Source of the DNA: Bacteroidota bacterium
Lineage (GTDB): Bacteria > Bacteroidota > Bacteroidia > Bacteroidales > NBLH01
Length of the DNA: 64,000 bases
Assembly (NCBI GenBank): GCA_025361565.1
Contig: JANYKN010000104.1
Span: forward strand, 1 to 64,000
Reading direction: 5' to 3'
Below the pieces are notes generated by a model, which saw nothing but the letters and a program-made list of their open reading frames with translations, was not told the origin of the DNA and ran no database searches. The position numbers and the translations under genes are program-made. Shown here one piece after another: positions 30,073-39,687 of the stretch (its first letter is position 1; each line of letters opens with the position of its first letter).

Positions 30073-32427
30073 GTGCAGGCTTACCTTAAAGAATTAAACG
30101 AAGTACAACGCGAAGCTGTTGAAAACATTGAAGGACCTGTGCTTGTTATAGCTGGAGCAGGTTCCGGCAAAACCAGGGTTCTTACCTTTCGTATTGCACA
30201 TATGCTGCATCTGGGAAAACATCCGGCTTCTATTCTTGCACTCACATTTACAAATAAAGCGGCACGAGAAATGAAGAACCGTATTGCCAAAATAATTGGT
30301 GAAAAAGCTGCCCAATATTTATGGATGGGCACTTTCCATTCTATTTTTGCAAAAATATTAAGATTCGAATCAAAAGCGATTGGTTATCCTGCCAGTTTTA
30401 CAATATACGATTCACAGGACTCGAAAAACCTAATTAAAACTATTGTTAAAGAAATTCAGCTCGATCCCAATATTTATAAACCTTCTGATGTTTTAAGCCG
30501 AATTTCGTATGCAAAAAATAATTTGGTAACTGCAAAATCTTATGCAAATAATGCGCAAATTACAGAGACTGATCGCCAATCGAGAAAGCCTGAGATTTCC
30601 AGAATTTACCAGATGTATGAGAATAGATGTAAAACTTCTGGTGCCCTAGATTTTGATGATATTTTAATGAAAACAAATTACTTGTTTGAAAAATTTCCAG
30701 AAATTCTTCGAAAATACCAGGATAAATTTAAATACCTTTTGGTTGATGAGTATCAAGACACTAATTTTTCTCAATATCAGATAATTAGAAGGTTAGCAAG
30801 CTTGCACCATAATGTTTGCGTTGTAGGTGATGATGCCCAAAGTATTTATTCTTTTAGAGGAGCACGAATTGAAAATATACTTAATTTCAAAAAAGATTAT
30901 CCCGAAAACAAGGTTTTTAAACTAGAACAAAATTATCGATCTACCCAGAACATAGTCAATGCTGCAAATAGTGTAATTGACAAGAATAAAAACCAGATCA
31001 AGAAAAATGTATTTTCTGAAAAAGAAGTAGGAAACAAAATTAAAATCGTTGAAGCATTTACCGATTATGAAGAAGGTTACCTGATTGCAGGAAGGATAAA
31101 TGAAATCAGATTTAACCAGCAAGTTACATACAATGGCTTTGCAATTCTTTATCGCACCAATGCGCAATCGAGGATTTTAGAAGAAGCAATGCGTAAAAAA
31201 AACATACCATACCATATTTTTGGTGGTATTTCTTTCTATCAGCGCAAAGAAATTAAAGATTTATTATCATATTTCAGGTTGGTAATGAATCCAAATGATG
31301 ATGAATCATTCAAGCGTATTGTAAATTATCCGAAAAGAGGAATTGGAGATGCTAGCATAGATAAACTTTCATCTTTCGCTATTCAAAATGACACCAGTAT
31401 TTGGCAAGCTGCATTAATGTTAAATGAATCCAACATGGGATTGGGCGCCGCAGTCCAAACAAAAATCCTTGCCTTTATAGCTTTAATCCAGAGCTTCAAT
31501 GTTTCAGCGATGAATCTTGATGCATATGAAGTTGCCAGACAAATTGCCATATCGAGCGGAATACTTAAAGAATTATATGTTGATAAATCACCCGAAGGAG
31601 TTAGCAGGCACGAAAATCTTCAGGAACTTTTGAATGGAATAAAAGATTTCACCATAAGGGAAAAAACGGATGATGAAATTGTTACTTTAAATCAATTTGT
31701 CGAAAATGTAGCTTTGCTTACCAATGAAGACAAAACGGGAGAAGATGAAAGTGAAAGAGTAACTTTAATGACAATCCATTCGGCAAAAGGACTGGAGTTT
31801 AAACATGTTTTTATCGCCGGACTTGAAGAAGAGTTATTCCCTTCAAAATTTTCAGTTACCAGTTTGTCAGACATTGAGGAAGAGAGGAGGCTTTTTTATG
31901 TGGCAATTACCCGGGCAGAAGTAAGTTTGTGTCTTTCATTTGCAAGAACCAGATACAGATGGGGAACATTATCCGATTGCCAACCAAGCAGGTTTATCAA
32001 AGACATTTCTCCTGATTTTTTAGAATTTGAAAGTCAATCCATTTCTGGAAGTCCATTTTCGAGTTTTAAATCTGAAACTTTAAATATCAATGGTGTTCAA
32101 GAAAAAATTCAATTCAACGGATTAGAGAAAAAAAAGTTCAAGAGTTTTAGTAAAAAAACTGAAACACAACAAGTTAAGCCATTGGAAATTATCAACTCCA
32201 AATTTTCAAAAATCGATAAAATAAGATCTACTCCAAATTCAATCGCTAATAATAATTCTCTAGGAGGTATCAAAACAGGCACACTCGTTTTTCACGAACG
32301 TTTTGGAAACGGCAAAGTAATTGAAATAGAAGGAGAATTCCCTGAAACAAAAGCCACCATCGAGTTTGAAGGTTCAGGGAAAAAACAGTTGTTGCTTAAA
32401 TTTGCAAAACTTACATTAATAAGCTAA
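30073..32427 (+). CDS. UvrD/PcrA-type superfamily 1 DNA helicase
   Basis: A 784-residue 3'-5' helicase for repair and replication restart. Although the frame is open from 29938, a good promoter sits at 29963-29994, so I take the GTG at 30073, which gives VQAYLKELNEVQREAVENIE, the usual PcrA beginning. Motifs: GAGSGKT (Walker A, about residue 30), DEYQDTNFSQYQ (II), GDDAQSIYSFRGA (III), LEQNYRS (IV), TIHSAKGLEFKHVF (V) and FYVAITRAE (VI). The C-terminus ends in the small Tudor-like domain (TGTLVFHERFGNGKVIEIEG), as in PcrA, which binds RNA polymerase. Start of a plus-strand block of housekeeping genes. Confidence 0.93.
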   Translation: MQAYLKELNEVQREAVENIEGPVLVIAGAGSGKTRVLTFRIAHMLHLGKHPASILALTFTNKAAREMKNRIAKIIGEKAAQYLWMGTFHSIFAKILRFESKAIGYPASFTIYDSQDSKNLIKTIVKEIQLDPNIYKPSDVLSRISYAKNNLVTAKSYANNAQITETDRQSRKPEISRIYQMYENRCKTSGALDFDDILMKTNYLFEKFPEILRKYQDKFKYLLVDEYQDTNFSQYQIIRRLASLHHNVCVVGDDAQSIYSFRGARIENILNFKKDYPENKVFKLEQNYRSTQNIVNAANSVIDKNKNQIKKNVFSEKEVGNKIKIVEAFTDYEEGYLIAGRINEIRFNQQVTYNGFAILYRTNAQSRILEEAMRKKNIPYHIFGGISFYQRKEIKDLLSYFRLVMNPNDDESFKRIVNYPKRGIGDASIDKLSSFAIQNDTSIWQAALMLNESNMGLGAAVQTKILAFIALIQSFNVSAMNLDAYEVARQIAISSGILKELYVDKSPEGVSRHENLQELLNGIKDFTIREKTDDEIVTLNQFVENVALLTNEDKTGEDESERVTLMTIHSAKGLEFKHVFIAGLEEELFPSKFSVTSLSDIEEERRLFYVAITRAEVSLCLSFARTRYRWGTLSDCQPSRFIKDISPDFLEFESQSISGSPFSSFKSETLNINGVQEKIQFNGLEKKKFKSFSKKTETQQVKPLEIINSKFSKIDKIRSTPNSIANNNSLGGIKTGTLVFHERFGNGKVIEIEGEFPETKATIEFEGSGKKQLLLKFAKLTLIS

Positions 32428-32495
32428 ATAATTCATTATAAATTTATTAATCTAATTATTTTTTTATAAAATTGCACTAAATAACAAATAAAAAA

Positions 32496-33089
32496 ATGGA
32501 ATACAGTACCAAAAGAGTCAAGTTGATTTTACCAGAGTATGGAAGAAATATTCAAAAAATGGTAGAATATATTAAAACAATTGAAGACAGAGATACAAGA
32601 AATATAGCTGCACAGGAAATTATCAATATAATGGGCAACATGAATCCACATTTACGTGATATCAATGATTTTAAACATAAATTATGGGATCACATTGCTC
32701 AAATGGCCGAATTTGATTTGGACATTGATTCACCTTATCCAACACCACTTGAAGAAACTTTCACTTCAAAACCAAACACAGTGCCTTATACCGAAGGTAA
32801 ATTAAAATACAAGTATTTGGGAAGAACCATGCAAAAGCTGATAAAAGCCGCTACAAAAATCGAAGACAAAGAGAAACAGGATGAACTGGTGCGCGTTATT
32901 ACAAATCACATGAAAAAGCTATACGTAATTTGGAATAAAGATACAGTGGAAGACTCATTGATTTTTGAAAAATTGAATGAACTTTCGAATGGAAAGTTGG
33001 TGGTTGAAAGTGGCACAAGATTAACCGAGTCAAAAGATTTAATGAATAATACAAGAAAAATCAAGAAAAAAGTTTACACAAGAAACTAA
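32496..33089 (+). CDS. DUF4290 family protein
   Basis: A 197-residue cytosolic protein, mainly helical, with the family's EYGRNIQKMVEYI, NPHLRDINDFKHKLWDH, FDLDIDSPYPTP, KYKYLGRTMQKLI and MKKLYVIWNKDTVED segments. DUF4290 genes precede murA throughout Bacteroidota, and here the gap to murA is 167 bases. Its function is unknown; the conserved neighbourhood suggests a link to peptidoglycan synthesis, which is inference. No membrane or export signal is seen. Confidence 0.85.
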   Translation: MEYSTKRVKLILPEYGRNIQKMVEYIKTIEDRDTRNIAAQEIINIMGNMNPHLRDINDFKHKLWDHIAQMAEFDLDIDSPYPTPLEETFTSKPNTVPYTEGKLKYKYLGRTMQKLIKAATKIEDKEKQDELVRVITNHMKKLYVIWNKDTVEDSLIFEKLNELSNGKLVVESGTRLTESKDLMNNTRKIKKKVYTRN

Positions 33090-33256
33090 AGAGCAAATAT
33101 AAAAAGTGATTTAAAGTTGAATTGCTACAATTAAAATTTAGAATTTAGTATCTGATAAAATAATTGATTTATTTTTAAATTTTTCGCTTTACTCAATTTT
33201 TGCATTCAAGTCTATAAATAATTATCCTTTCTGATAAATTCCGTAATTGAAATAAT

Positions 33257-34564
33257 ATGAGTTCATTTAGGATTGTTGGTGGCAAACAATTAATGGGAGA
33301 ACTGGTACCTCAGGGAGCAAAAAACGAAGCTCTTCAAGTACTTTGCGCATGCCTGTTAACAGACCAGCCGATTACAATTTCAAATATTCCAGACATTGTA
33401 GATGTTACTAACCTTATTGATATCCTGAAAGGTTTTGGAGTTGAAATAACCAAATTGGGAGATGATACCTATCAATTAAAAGCAGCCAAAATTGATATGG
33501 AATTCATGAATTCAACTGAATATCAAACCAAAGGTTCGAGAATAAGGGGTTCTGTCATGATGATAGGACCAATGCTGGCAAGATTTGGAAAGGCTTTTAT
33601 TCCACGTCCGGGAGGTGATAAAATTGGAAGACGACGAATTGATACGCACCTGATGGGATTTGAAAAACTCGGTGCCCGTTTCCGTTTTGATTTGAAAAAA
33701 AATGCATATATTTTATCCTCCGAAAAATTACAGGGAGGTTATTTATTGCTCGACGAGGCTTCTGTAACTGGAACTGCCAACATTGTTATGGCTGCCACTT
33801 TGGCCAAAGGCACAACCACAATTTATAATGCAGCTTGCGAACCATATGTGCAGCAATTATGTATGATGCTAAATAGAATGGGGGCAAAAATAAGTGGAAT
33901 TGGATCAAACTTATTATCAATTAATGGAGTAGATTCACTTGGTGGCTGTGAGCACAGGCTTTTACCTGATATGATTGAAGTTGGTAGTTTCATTGGCCTT
34001 GCTGCTATGACCCGCTCAAATATTTTATTAAAAAATGTGAATTATGAACAATTGGGTATAATACCAGACTCATTTAAGCGTTTAGGTATTAGGATCGACA
34101 AAATAAATGATGATATCTTAATAAAGGAACATGAAAATTATACAATTGATACATTTATTGATGGTTCAATAATGACGATTGCTGATGCTCCTTGGCCAGG
34201 ATTAACGCCAGATTTATTAAGTGTATTATTAGTTGTTGCAACACAGGCAAAAGGAAGTGTTCTGATACATCAAAAAATGTTTGAAAGTCGTTTGTTCTTT
34301 GTAGATAAACTTATTGATATGGGAGCCCAAATCATTCTCTGTGATCCGCACAGGGCAACAGTAATTGGAATTGATCGGAAGTATCCACTTCGAGGCACAA
34401 TAATGACTTCTCCGGATATTAGAGCAGGAGTTTCACTACTTATAGCCGCGATGTCAGCATCAGGAACAAGCATTATTCACAATATTGAACAAATTGACAG
34501 AGGATATCAGGATATAGATAAAAGATTAAATGCAATTGGTGCTGAAATTGAAAGAATCGATTGA
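33257..34564 (+). CDS. murA: UDP-N-acetylglucosamine 1-carboxyvinyltransferase (MurA), Asp-type
   Basis: Catalyses the first committed step of peptidoglycan synthesis, transferring enolpyruvate from phosphoenolpyruvate to UDP-GlcNAc. The 435-residue protein is full length, with the Lys22-Asn23 active-site pair (QGAKNEAL) and the flexible loop PRPGGDKIGRRRIDTH. In E. coli the loop has Cys115 (GGCTIGARPVDLH); here the position is Asp121. A Cys-to-Asp change at this site is known to give intrinsic resistance to fosfomycin while keeping activity. The catalytic WPGLTPDLLSV segment is also present. It follows the DUF4290 gene and precedes a TlpA-like gene. Confidence 0.93.
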   Translation: MSSFRIVGGKQLMGELVPQGAKNEALQVLCACLLTDQPITISNIPDIVDVTNLIDILKGFGVEITKLGDDTYQLKAAKIDMEFMNSTEYQTKGSRIRGSVMMIGPMLARFGKAFIPRPGGDKIGRRRIDTHLMGFEKLGARFRFDLKKNAYILSSEKLQGGYLLLDEASVTGTANIVMAATLAKGTTTIYNAACEPYVQQLCMMLNRMGAKISGIGSNLLSINGVDSLGGCEHRLLPDMIEVGSFIGLAAMTRSNILLKNVNYEQLGIIPDSFKRLGIRIDKINDDILIKEHENYTIDTFIDGSIMTIADAPWPGLTPDLLSVLLVVATQAKGSVLIHQKMFESRLFFVDKLIDMGAQIILCDPHRATVIGIDRKYPLRGTIMTSPDIRAGVSLLIAAMSASGTSIIHNIEQIDRGYQDIDKRLNAIGAEIERID

Positions 34565-34589
34565 TCCTTATGAGGATAAACTTAAATAT

Positions 34590-35138
34590 ATGAAAAAATT
34601 CAAGACAATTACTTTATTGGTTTTAATCCCACTCTTTATTGGTTTTACCAATATTGAAAACAAAAACCAAAAAGAAACAATTCATCCAATACCGCCAAAA
34701 ATTGGAGATATTGCCCCGGAGATTAGTTTGCCATCAATTGATGGAACAACTATCTATACACTTTCAGAATTGAGGGGAAAAATGGTTCTGGTAAATTTTT
34801 GGGCCTCTCTCGTTGCACCATGCCGATTCGAAAATCCCAATCTGGTAAAAGTTTATCAAAATTATAATGACAAATCTTTTCAATCCGGGAATGGTTTTAC
34901 CATTTTTTCGGTATCAATGGATACCGATATAAACAATTGGAAAAATGGGATTACAAAAGACAAACTAATTTGGCCATATCATGTGAGTGATTTGCAAGGC
35001 TATGACTCAAAAGTGGCTTCAGATTACGGAGTTAAAGCAATTCCATATAATTTTCTGATTGATGGTAGCGGAAAGATAATTGCAGTTAATCTTCGAGGAG
35101 CAGAATTATCGAAAGCATTGGATTCTCAGCTTAAATAG
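34590..35138 (+). CDS. TlpA/ResA-like thioredoxin-fold protein missing the first active-site Cys
   Basis: A 182-residue exported protein starting at the ATG at 34590 (MKKFKTITLLVLIPLFIGF); the frame is open from inside murA, but the signal peptide fixes this start. The fold is that of TlpA-like peroxiredoxin-related proteins: KIGDIAPEISLPSIDG, LSELRGKMVLVNFWAS, then GFTIFSVSMDTD and YGVKAIPYNFLID with the conserved cis-Pro. The active site, normally WCxPC, reads LVAPC (residues 74-78), so only the second Cys remains. It cannot be a conventional dithiol reductase. It starts 23 bases past murA's stop and ends at a terminator. Confidence 0.8.
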   Translation: MKKFKTITLLVLIPLFIGFTNIENKNQKETIHPIPPKIGDIAPEISLPSIDGTTIYTLSELRGKMVLVNFWASLVAPCRFENPNLVKVYQNYNDKSFQSGNGFTIFSVSMDTDINNWKNGITKDKLIWPYHVSDLQGYDSKVASDYGVKAIPYNFLIDGSGKIIAVNLRGAELSKALDSQLK

Positions 35139-35168
35139 ACAATCTATTCGAGTTTGATTTATATTAAT

Positions 35169-35200
35169 CAAAGACAGGCTTATTGCTTGTCTTTGACATT
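35169..35200 (+). terminator. Terminator after the TlpA-like gene
   Basis: CAAAGACAGGC (35169-35179) pairs, with one mismatch, with GCTTGTCTTTG (35185-35195), followed by ACATTTTT. Confidence 0.75.
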
Positions 35201-35393
35201 TTTACAAAGTAAATTAAAAAAATGCCAAATTGTCTGACAATTGAGTAGTGGCAGATAATTTGCTTTGAAATTGTAACACATATTTTGCTAATTTTCTTTG
35301 AAATTAATTTCCTAATGTGTTAATGAATCAATAATTTAATTGTAAGTATCGAGAATTAATGGAGCATATATTAATTGTTTAAAATTTAGCACA

Positions 35394-35999
35394 ATGTCAA
35401 GAAAAAAAAATAAAATTGAATCACAAGAGGCAATAAATGAAGAAGTTAATAAAGATAAAAAATTGGAAACAGGAAACGAAAACAACGCAAACGAAACTGA
35501 AGGAACAATAGAAGTTCAATTTGAAGATCGGAATCAAGATCAAGTTCAAACAGAAGATAATGAACAGAAATTCAAGGATTTAAATGATAAGTATTTAAGG
35601 CTTTCTGCTGAGTTTGATAATTATAGAAGAAGAAACCTGAAAGAGAAAATGGAGTTGATAAAAACTGCTGGTGAAGATATTTTATTAAACATTCTTCCGG
35701 TTATGGACAATTTCGAAAGAGCACTTAGAGCAATTGAGGTCAAAAAAACTGATGAAAACACAGCAATTATAGAAGGTATTCAATTGATATACAACAATTT
35801 TAAAGATTTCCTTTCGCAAAGGGGTGTTAAAGAGCTCGAAGCTATTGGAAAAGATTTTGACACAGACCATCACGAGGCTATTACCAAAATACCTGCACCA
35901 CAAGAGGATATGAAAGGGAAAGTTATTGATGTTGTTGAAAAAGGATATGTAATGCATGATAAAATAATCCGTTTTGCAAAAGTAGTTGTAGGTGAATAA
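35394..35999 (+). CDS. grpE: Nucleotide exchange factor GrpE
   Basis: Releases ADP from DnaK in the chaperone cycle. The 201-residue protein begins with a long acidic, probably disordered stretch (residues 1-60), then a coiled coil containing KYLRLSAEFDNYRRRNLKEK, a helical bundle with ILPVMDNFERAL and the beta-wing domain with AIGKDFDTDHHEAITKIPAP and GKVIDVVEKGYVMHDKIIR. All are typical of GrpE. The ATG at 35394 is preceded by a long AT-rich leader; no clear promoter element is found. It is followed by dnaJ 33 bases later. dnaK is not in the window. Confidence 0.95.
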   Translation: MSRKKNKIESQEAINEEVNKDKKLETGNENNANETEGTIEVQFEDRNQDQVQTEDNEQKFKDLNDKYLRLSAEFDNYRRRNLKEKMELIKTAGEDILLNILPVMDNFERALRAIEVKKTDENTAIIEGIQLIYNNFKDFLSQRGVKELEAIGKDFDTDHHEAITKIPAPQEDMKGKVIDVVEKGYVMHDKIIRFAKVVVGE

Positions 36000-36032
36000 A
36001 CCTTGCAGGACATCATAAAAAAAAAATCAAAA

Positions 36033-37169
36033 ATGTCGAAAAGAGATTATTACGAAATACTTGAAGTACCAAAAACAGCTACGAAAGAGGAGTTGAAAAA
36101 AGCATACAGGAAACAGGCGTTAAAATTCCATCCTGACAGAAACCCTGATGACAAAGATTCTGAGCATAAATTTAAAGAAGCTGCAGAAGCATATGAAGTG
36201 CTTAGTAATGATGATAAAAGGAAGCGTTATGATCAATTTGGTCATGCCGGACTAAGTGGCAGTCAGGGAGCAGGTGGTGCCGGCTATAATATGGACATGG
36301 ATGATATCTTCTCTCATTTTGGAGATATATTTGGCTTTGGCGGATTTGGTGGTGGCGGAAGAAGAAGCCAGCAAAGGGTTGCTAAAGGAACAAATCTTAG
36401 GGTTAGAGTAAAACTCAACCTGCAGGAAATTGCAAATGGCGTTGAGAAAAAAATCAAAGTAAAAAAATATGTCAATTGTACTTCGTGCAATGGCACAGGT
36501 GCAGCAGATAGTTCTTCATTATCAACATGTTCTACCTGTAACGGACATGGTCAGGTAACCCGGATAACCAATACTATCCTTGGTCAAATGCAAACAGCTT
36601 CAGTTTGTCCGTCATGCGGAGGAAAAGGCAAGATAATAACAAAAAAGTGCAGTACTTGCTATGGTGAAGGTGTAACTAAACAAGATGATGTGATTGACAT
36701 CCATATTCCTGCCGGTGTTATGGAAGGGATGCAATTATCAGTTAGTGGTAAAGGCAACGCTCCAGCAGGTGGAGGCATAAATGGTGATTTGCTCATTGTT
36801 ATAGAAGAAGAAAAACATGCGGAATTAATCAGAAATGAGAATGATTTATTATACAACTTATACATTAGCGTTCCAGATGCAATTTTAGGTGCCCCGGTAG
36901 AAATTCCTACATTAAACGGAAAAGTAAAAGTGAAAATTGAACCCGGAACACCCGCTGGTAAAATTCTTCGACTAAAAGGAAAAGGGATTCCAGATGTGCA
37001 AGGTTATGGAAGAGGAGATTTACTTGTAAAAGTAAATGTTTTTATCCCCAGAACTATTACAAAAGAAGAAAAGAAAATTCTGGAACGACTGCAAACTTCC
37101 GAAAGTTTTGAACCAAAACCAGAAGACGATAAGAATTTTTTCAATCGAGTAAAAGATTTCTTCGAATAA
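36033..37169 (+). CDS. dnaJ: Molecular chaperone DnaJ
   Basis: Co-chaperone delivering substrates to DnaK and stimulating its ATPase. I start at the ATG at 36033 ([20 protein letters not shown]), ten codons inside the longest frame. Residues 1-70 are a J domain with the HPD motif (FHPDRNPDD), followed by a Gly/Phe-rich region ([10 protein letters not shown]), a zinc-binding domain with four CxxCxGxG repeats ([32 protein letters not shown]) and C-terminal substrate-binding domains ([20 protein letters not shown]). The 378-residue length is standard. It forms an operon with grpE and ends at a strong terminator. Confidence 0.96.
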   Translation: MSKRDYYEILEVPKTATKEELKKAYRKQALKFHPDRNPDDKDSEHKFKEAAEAYEVLSNDDKRKRYDQFGHAGLSGSQGAGGAGYNMDMDDIFSHFGDIFGFGGFGGGGRRSQQRVAKGTNLRVRVKLNLQEIANGVEKKIKVKKYVNCTSCNGTGAADSSSLSTCSTCNGHGQVTRITNTILGQMQTASVCPSCGGKGKIITKKCSTCYGEGVTKQDDVIDIHIPAGVMEGMQLSVSGKGNAPAGGGINGDLLIVIEEEKHAELIRNENDLLYNLYISVPDAILGAPVEIPTLNGKVKVKIEPGTPAGKILRLKGKGIPDVQGYGRGDLLVKVNVFIPRTITKEEKKILERLQTSESFEPKPEDDKNFFNRVKDFFE

Positions 37170-37188
37170 AAATCCGATAAAAATAGGC

Positions 37189-37224
37189 AAAAGGCACATT
37201 ACAGTTATCTGAAATGTGCCTTTT
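37189..37224 (+). terminator. Terminator of the grpE-dnaJ operon
   Basis: AAAAGGCACATT (37189-37200) pairs exactly with AATGTGCCTTTT (37213-37224), a 12-bp stem with a T-run at its end. It may work in both directions. Confidence 0.88.
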
Positions 37225-37238
37225 ATGTTAAAAAGTGA

Positions 37239-37246
37239 TATATTTG
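37239..37246 (+). promoter_or_regulatory. Possible -7 element of the ABC exporter operon
   Basis: TATATTTG matches TAnnTTTG and lies 40 bases before the ATP-binding gene; no TTG is at the -33 distance, so support is partial. Confidence 0.45.
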
Positions 37247-37286
37247 GACTCAGTTCAATTTTAAAGAATGATAAAACTGTTAAATA

Positions 37287-38216
37287 ATGGATATCCTCGA
37301 AATTAAAAATGTTTCCAAATCATTTGTCAACCATAAAGCATTAATTGATATAGACTTATCAATCCCTGAGGCTAAAATATTTGGTCTATTGGGGCCTAAT
37401 GGTGCAGGAAAAACTACATTAATCAGAATCATAAACCACATTACAATGCCTGATTCCGGTGAAGTTTTGTTAAAAGGTCAACGTTTAAATTCCTCTCACA
37501 TCTCAAGAATTGGATATTTACCTGAAGAACGTGGCCTATATAAAAAAATGAAGACTGGTGAGCAGGCTCTTTATTTCGCTCAATTAAAAGGACTTAGCAG
37601 AGCAGATGCTTTGAAAAAATTAAAATATTGGTTCGAGAAATTTGAAATTGGAAGTTGGTGGAATAAAAAAGTTGAAGAGTTATCGAAGGGAATGCAGCAA
37701 AAAGTTCAGTTTATTGTAACGATTCTTCATGAGCCTGAATTACTGATATTTGATGAACCTTTTAGCGGTTTTGATCCAATCAATACCAATTTGCTCAAAC
37801 AAGAAATCCTTGAACTTAAAAGAAAAGGTTCAACCATTTTGTTTTCGACCCACAACATGGCTTCGGTTGAAGAATTGTGTGATAATATTGCATTGATTAA
37901 TAAATCAAAAAAAATACTGGACGGAGATCTTCATGAAATAAAAGAAACCTATAAATCAAATGTATTTGATATTACTTTTCAGGGGAATTTTGACAAATTC
38001 TCAGCTTCTTTATCCGCAAATTATCAAATTATTGAGGTTTCCAATAAAAACGGGAATACTACCGGTAGGTTTAAGCTTTTAAATGAAACCACTACCAACC
38101 AATTGATTACTGAGTTATTGCCTTATGGACATATTGTAAGTTTAAATGAATTAATCCCCTCAGTAAATGATATATTCATTAAACTTGTAGAAGAAGATAT
38201 TCCAAATAAAGGTTAA
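37287..38216 (+). CDS. ABC transporter ATP-binding protein (NatA-like)
   Basis: A 309-residue ATPase subunit: Walker A GPNGAGKTTL (about residues 34-43), Q-loop region, signature LSKGMQQKVQ and Walker B LLIFDEPFSGFDP, then the switch His in STHNMASVEE. Residues about 220-300 form the extra C-terminal domain seen in exporters of the NatA type. It is followed 36 bases later by the matching permease. The pair probably exports a cation, lipid or drug-like substrate; the substrate cannot be read from sequence. Confidence 0.9.
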   Translation: MDILEIKNVSKSFVNHKALIDIDLSIPEAKIFGLLGPNGAGKTTLIRIINHITMPDSGEVLLKGQRLNSSHISRIGYLPEERGLYKKMKTGEQALYFAQLKGLSRADALKKLKYWFEKFEIGSWWNKKVEELSKGMQQKVQFIVTILHEPELLIFDEPFSGFDPINTNLLKQEILELKRKGSTILFSTHNMASVEELCDNIALINKSKKILDGDLHEIKETYKSNVFDITFQGNFDKFSASLSANYQIIEVSNKNGNTTGRFKLLNETTTNQLITELLPYGHIVSLNELIPSVNDIFIKLVEEDIPNKG

Positions 38217-38252
38217 CCGAAATCTAACATTAACGAAACATAAAATTATTAT

Positions 38253-39575
38253 ATGAGCAAAATAAATCATATCATAAAAAGGGAATACCTAAGTAGGGTG
38301 CGAAAAAAATCATTTATAATTATGTCGATTCTTGGACCGATTTTAATGGCTGCACTTTTTATTGTTCCTGCATTACTGGCAATGATGGATACTGATGATG
38401 AGAAAACAGTTGCTATTGCTGATTATTCAAACCATTACAAGACTAGTTTTAAAGATAAAGAAAAATTAAAATTTGTATTTGTAAATATTGATAGTGTTGA
38501 AAACCTAAAGCTGAATTTCACAAAAGCAAAATATTATGCGCTTTTGATTATACCAGACAGTACATCTGCCAACAATATTCAACTTTTATCTAATATGCAG
38601 CCAGATATCAATACTAAAATGTATATCAATTCGATGATTGAAGGCAAATTACGTTCTGAAAAATTGCTAGCACTTGGGATTGATGAAACAAAATTAAATT
38701 CAATTAATGTAAATGTGGATATTAAAACCATTAAAATAAAATCGGACGGGAGTGAACAAATAAGCTCAACTGAGGTGATTATGGGTGTTGGATTTGTTGC
38801 TGCCCTCATTATTTATATGTTTATTTTTATCTATGGCGCCCAGGTTATGCGCGGTGTGATTGAAGAAAAAACCAACCGTGTGGTTGAAATCCTGGTTTCA
38901 TCAGTAAAACCATTTCAACTAATGATGGGAAAGATAATAGGCATTGCAATGGTTGCGCTTACACAGTTTGCTTTATGGATTGTTTTAACATTGACCATTG
39001 TATCTGTAGCCCAGCTTGCAATGAATGATGCAAAAGTGGTAAAGACCCCAACTGAGCAGATGATGCAGGCGTCCAATGTGCCTTCTGACATGCAAAATAT
39101 GGATAAAAAAGGCGATTTTCTTTCTGATGCCATGAGTACCTTGGCAAACTTGCCTTTTGGTTTAATGATATTTGGATTTATTTTCTATTTTTTAGGAGGT
39201 TATCTTTTATATGCATCATTATTTGCTGCGATAGGTTCGGCAGTTGACAATGAAACAGACACTCAGCAATTTATGTTACCTTTAACTGTTCCTTTGATAT
39301 TGTCATTTGTAATGGCGCAGTTCATTATTCAAAATCCTGATGGACCACTGGCTTTTTGGTTCTCCATCATCCCATTTACATCACCAATTGTAATGCTTAT
39401 GAGGATTCCATTTGGTGTGCCAGCTTGGGAACTTATCCTTTCAATGGTTTTGTTAGCAGCTACCTTTTTGGGAACTACATGGTTGGCTGGCAAAATTTTT
39501 AGAATTGGGATTTTAATGTATGGTAAAAAAGTGAATTACAGAGAATTGTGGAAGTGGTTGAGGTATGATAACTGA
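38253..39575 (+). CDS. ABC transporter permease (NatB-like, ABC-2 type)
   Basis: A 440-residue membrane protein: one N-terminal helix (about residues 22-45), a large extracytoplasmic domain, then five or six helices in the C-terminal half. RGVIEEKTNRVVEILVSSVK between helices is the hallmark coupling segment of ABC-2 exporters such as NatB, and FQLMMGKIIGIAMVALTQF follows it. Also visible is the motif AIGSAVDNETDTQQFMLPLT. It pairs with the ATP-binding protein immediately upstream. No terminator is obvious on its strand, but a near-perfect inverted repeat lies at 39613-39663. Confidence 0.88.
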   Translation: MSKINHIIKREYLSRVRKKSFIIMSILGPILMAALFIVPALLAMMDTDDEKTVAIADYSNHYKTSFKDKEKLKFVFVNIDSVENLKLNFTKAKYYALLIIPDSTSANNIQLLSNMQPDINTKMYINSMIEGKLRSEKLLALGIDETKLNSINVNVDIKTIKIKSDGSEQISSTEVIMGVGFVAALIIYMFIFIYGAQVMRGVIEEKTNRVVEILVSSVKPFQLMMGKIIGIAMVALTQFALWIVLTLTIVSVAQLAMNDAKVVKTPTEQMMQASNVPSDMQNMDKKGDFLSDAMSTLANLPFGLMIFGFIFYFLGGYLLYASLFAAIGSAVDNETDTQQFMLPLTVPLILSFVMAQFIIQNPDGPLAFWFSIIPFTSPIVMLMRIPFGVPAWELILSMVLLAATFLGTTWLAGKIFRIGILMYGKKVNYRELWKWLRYDN

Positions 39576-39612
39576 GATAAGACAAAAGATAAAAGTTTAA
39601 TGATAAAAGAAT

Positions 39613-39663
39613 GAATCTACAACCTGGCGCAAGTTTTTCTAGTTTGTGCCAAGTTATAGATTC
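39613..39663. terminator. 20-bp inverted repeat between convergent genes
   Basis: GAATCTACAACCTGGCGCAA (39613-39632) and TTGTGCCAAGTTATAGATTC (39644-39663) pair with three mismatches, all of which become G-U pairs in a minus-strand RNA. It lies 25 bases beyond the recJ stop and 38 beyond the permease stop, so it probably ends recJ transcription and may serve both. The weak T-run is on the minus strand. Confidence 0.55.
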
Positions 39664-39687
39664 AAAAATTTGAAATTCTAACCCACA

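Noticed and set aside
30081-30332. Minus-strand ORFs inside pcrA
   Set aside because: They lie opposite the Walker A region of a clear helicase gene and have no features of their own.
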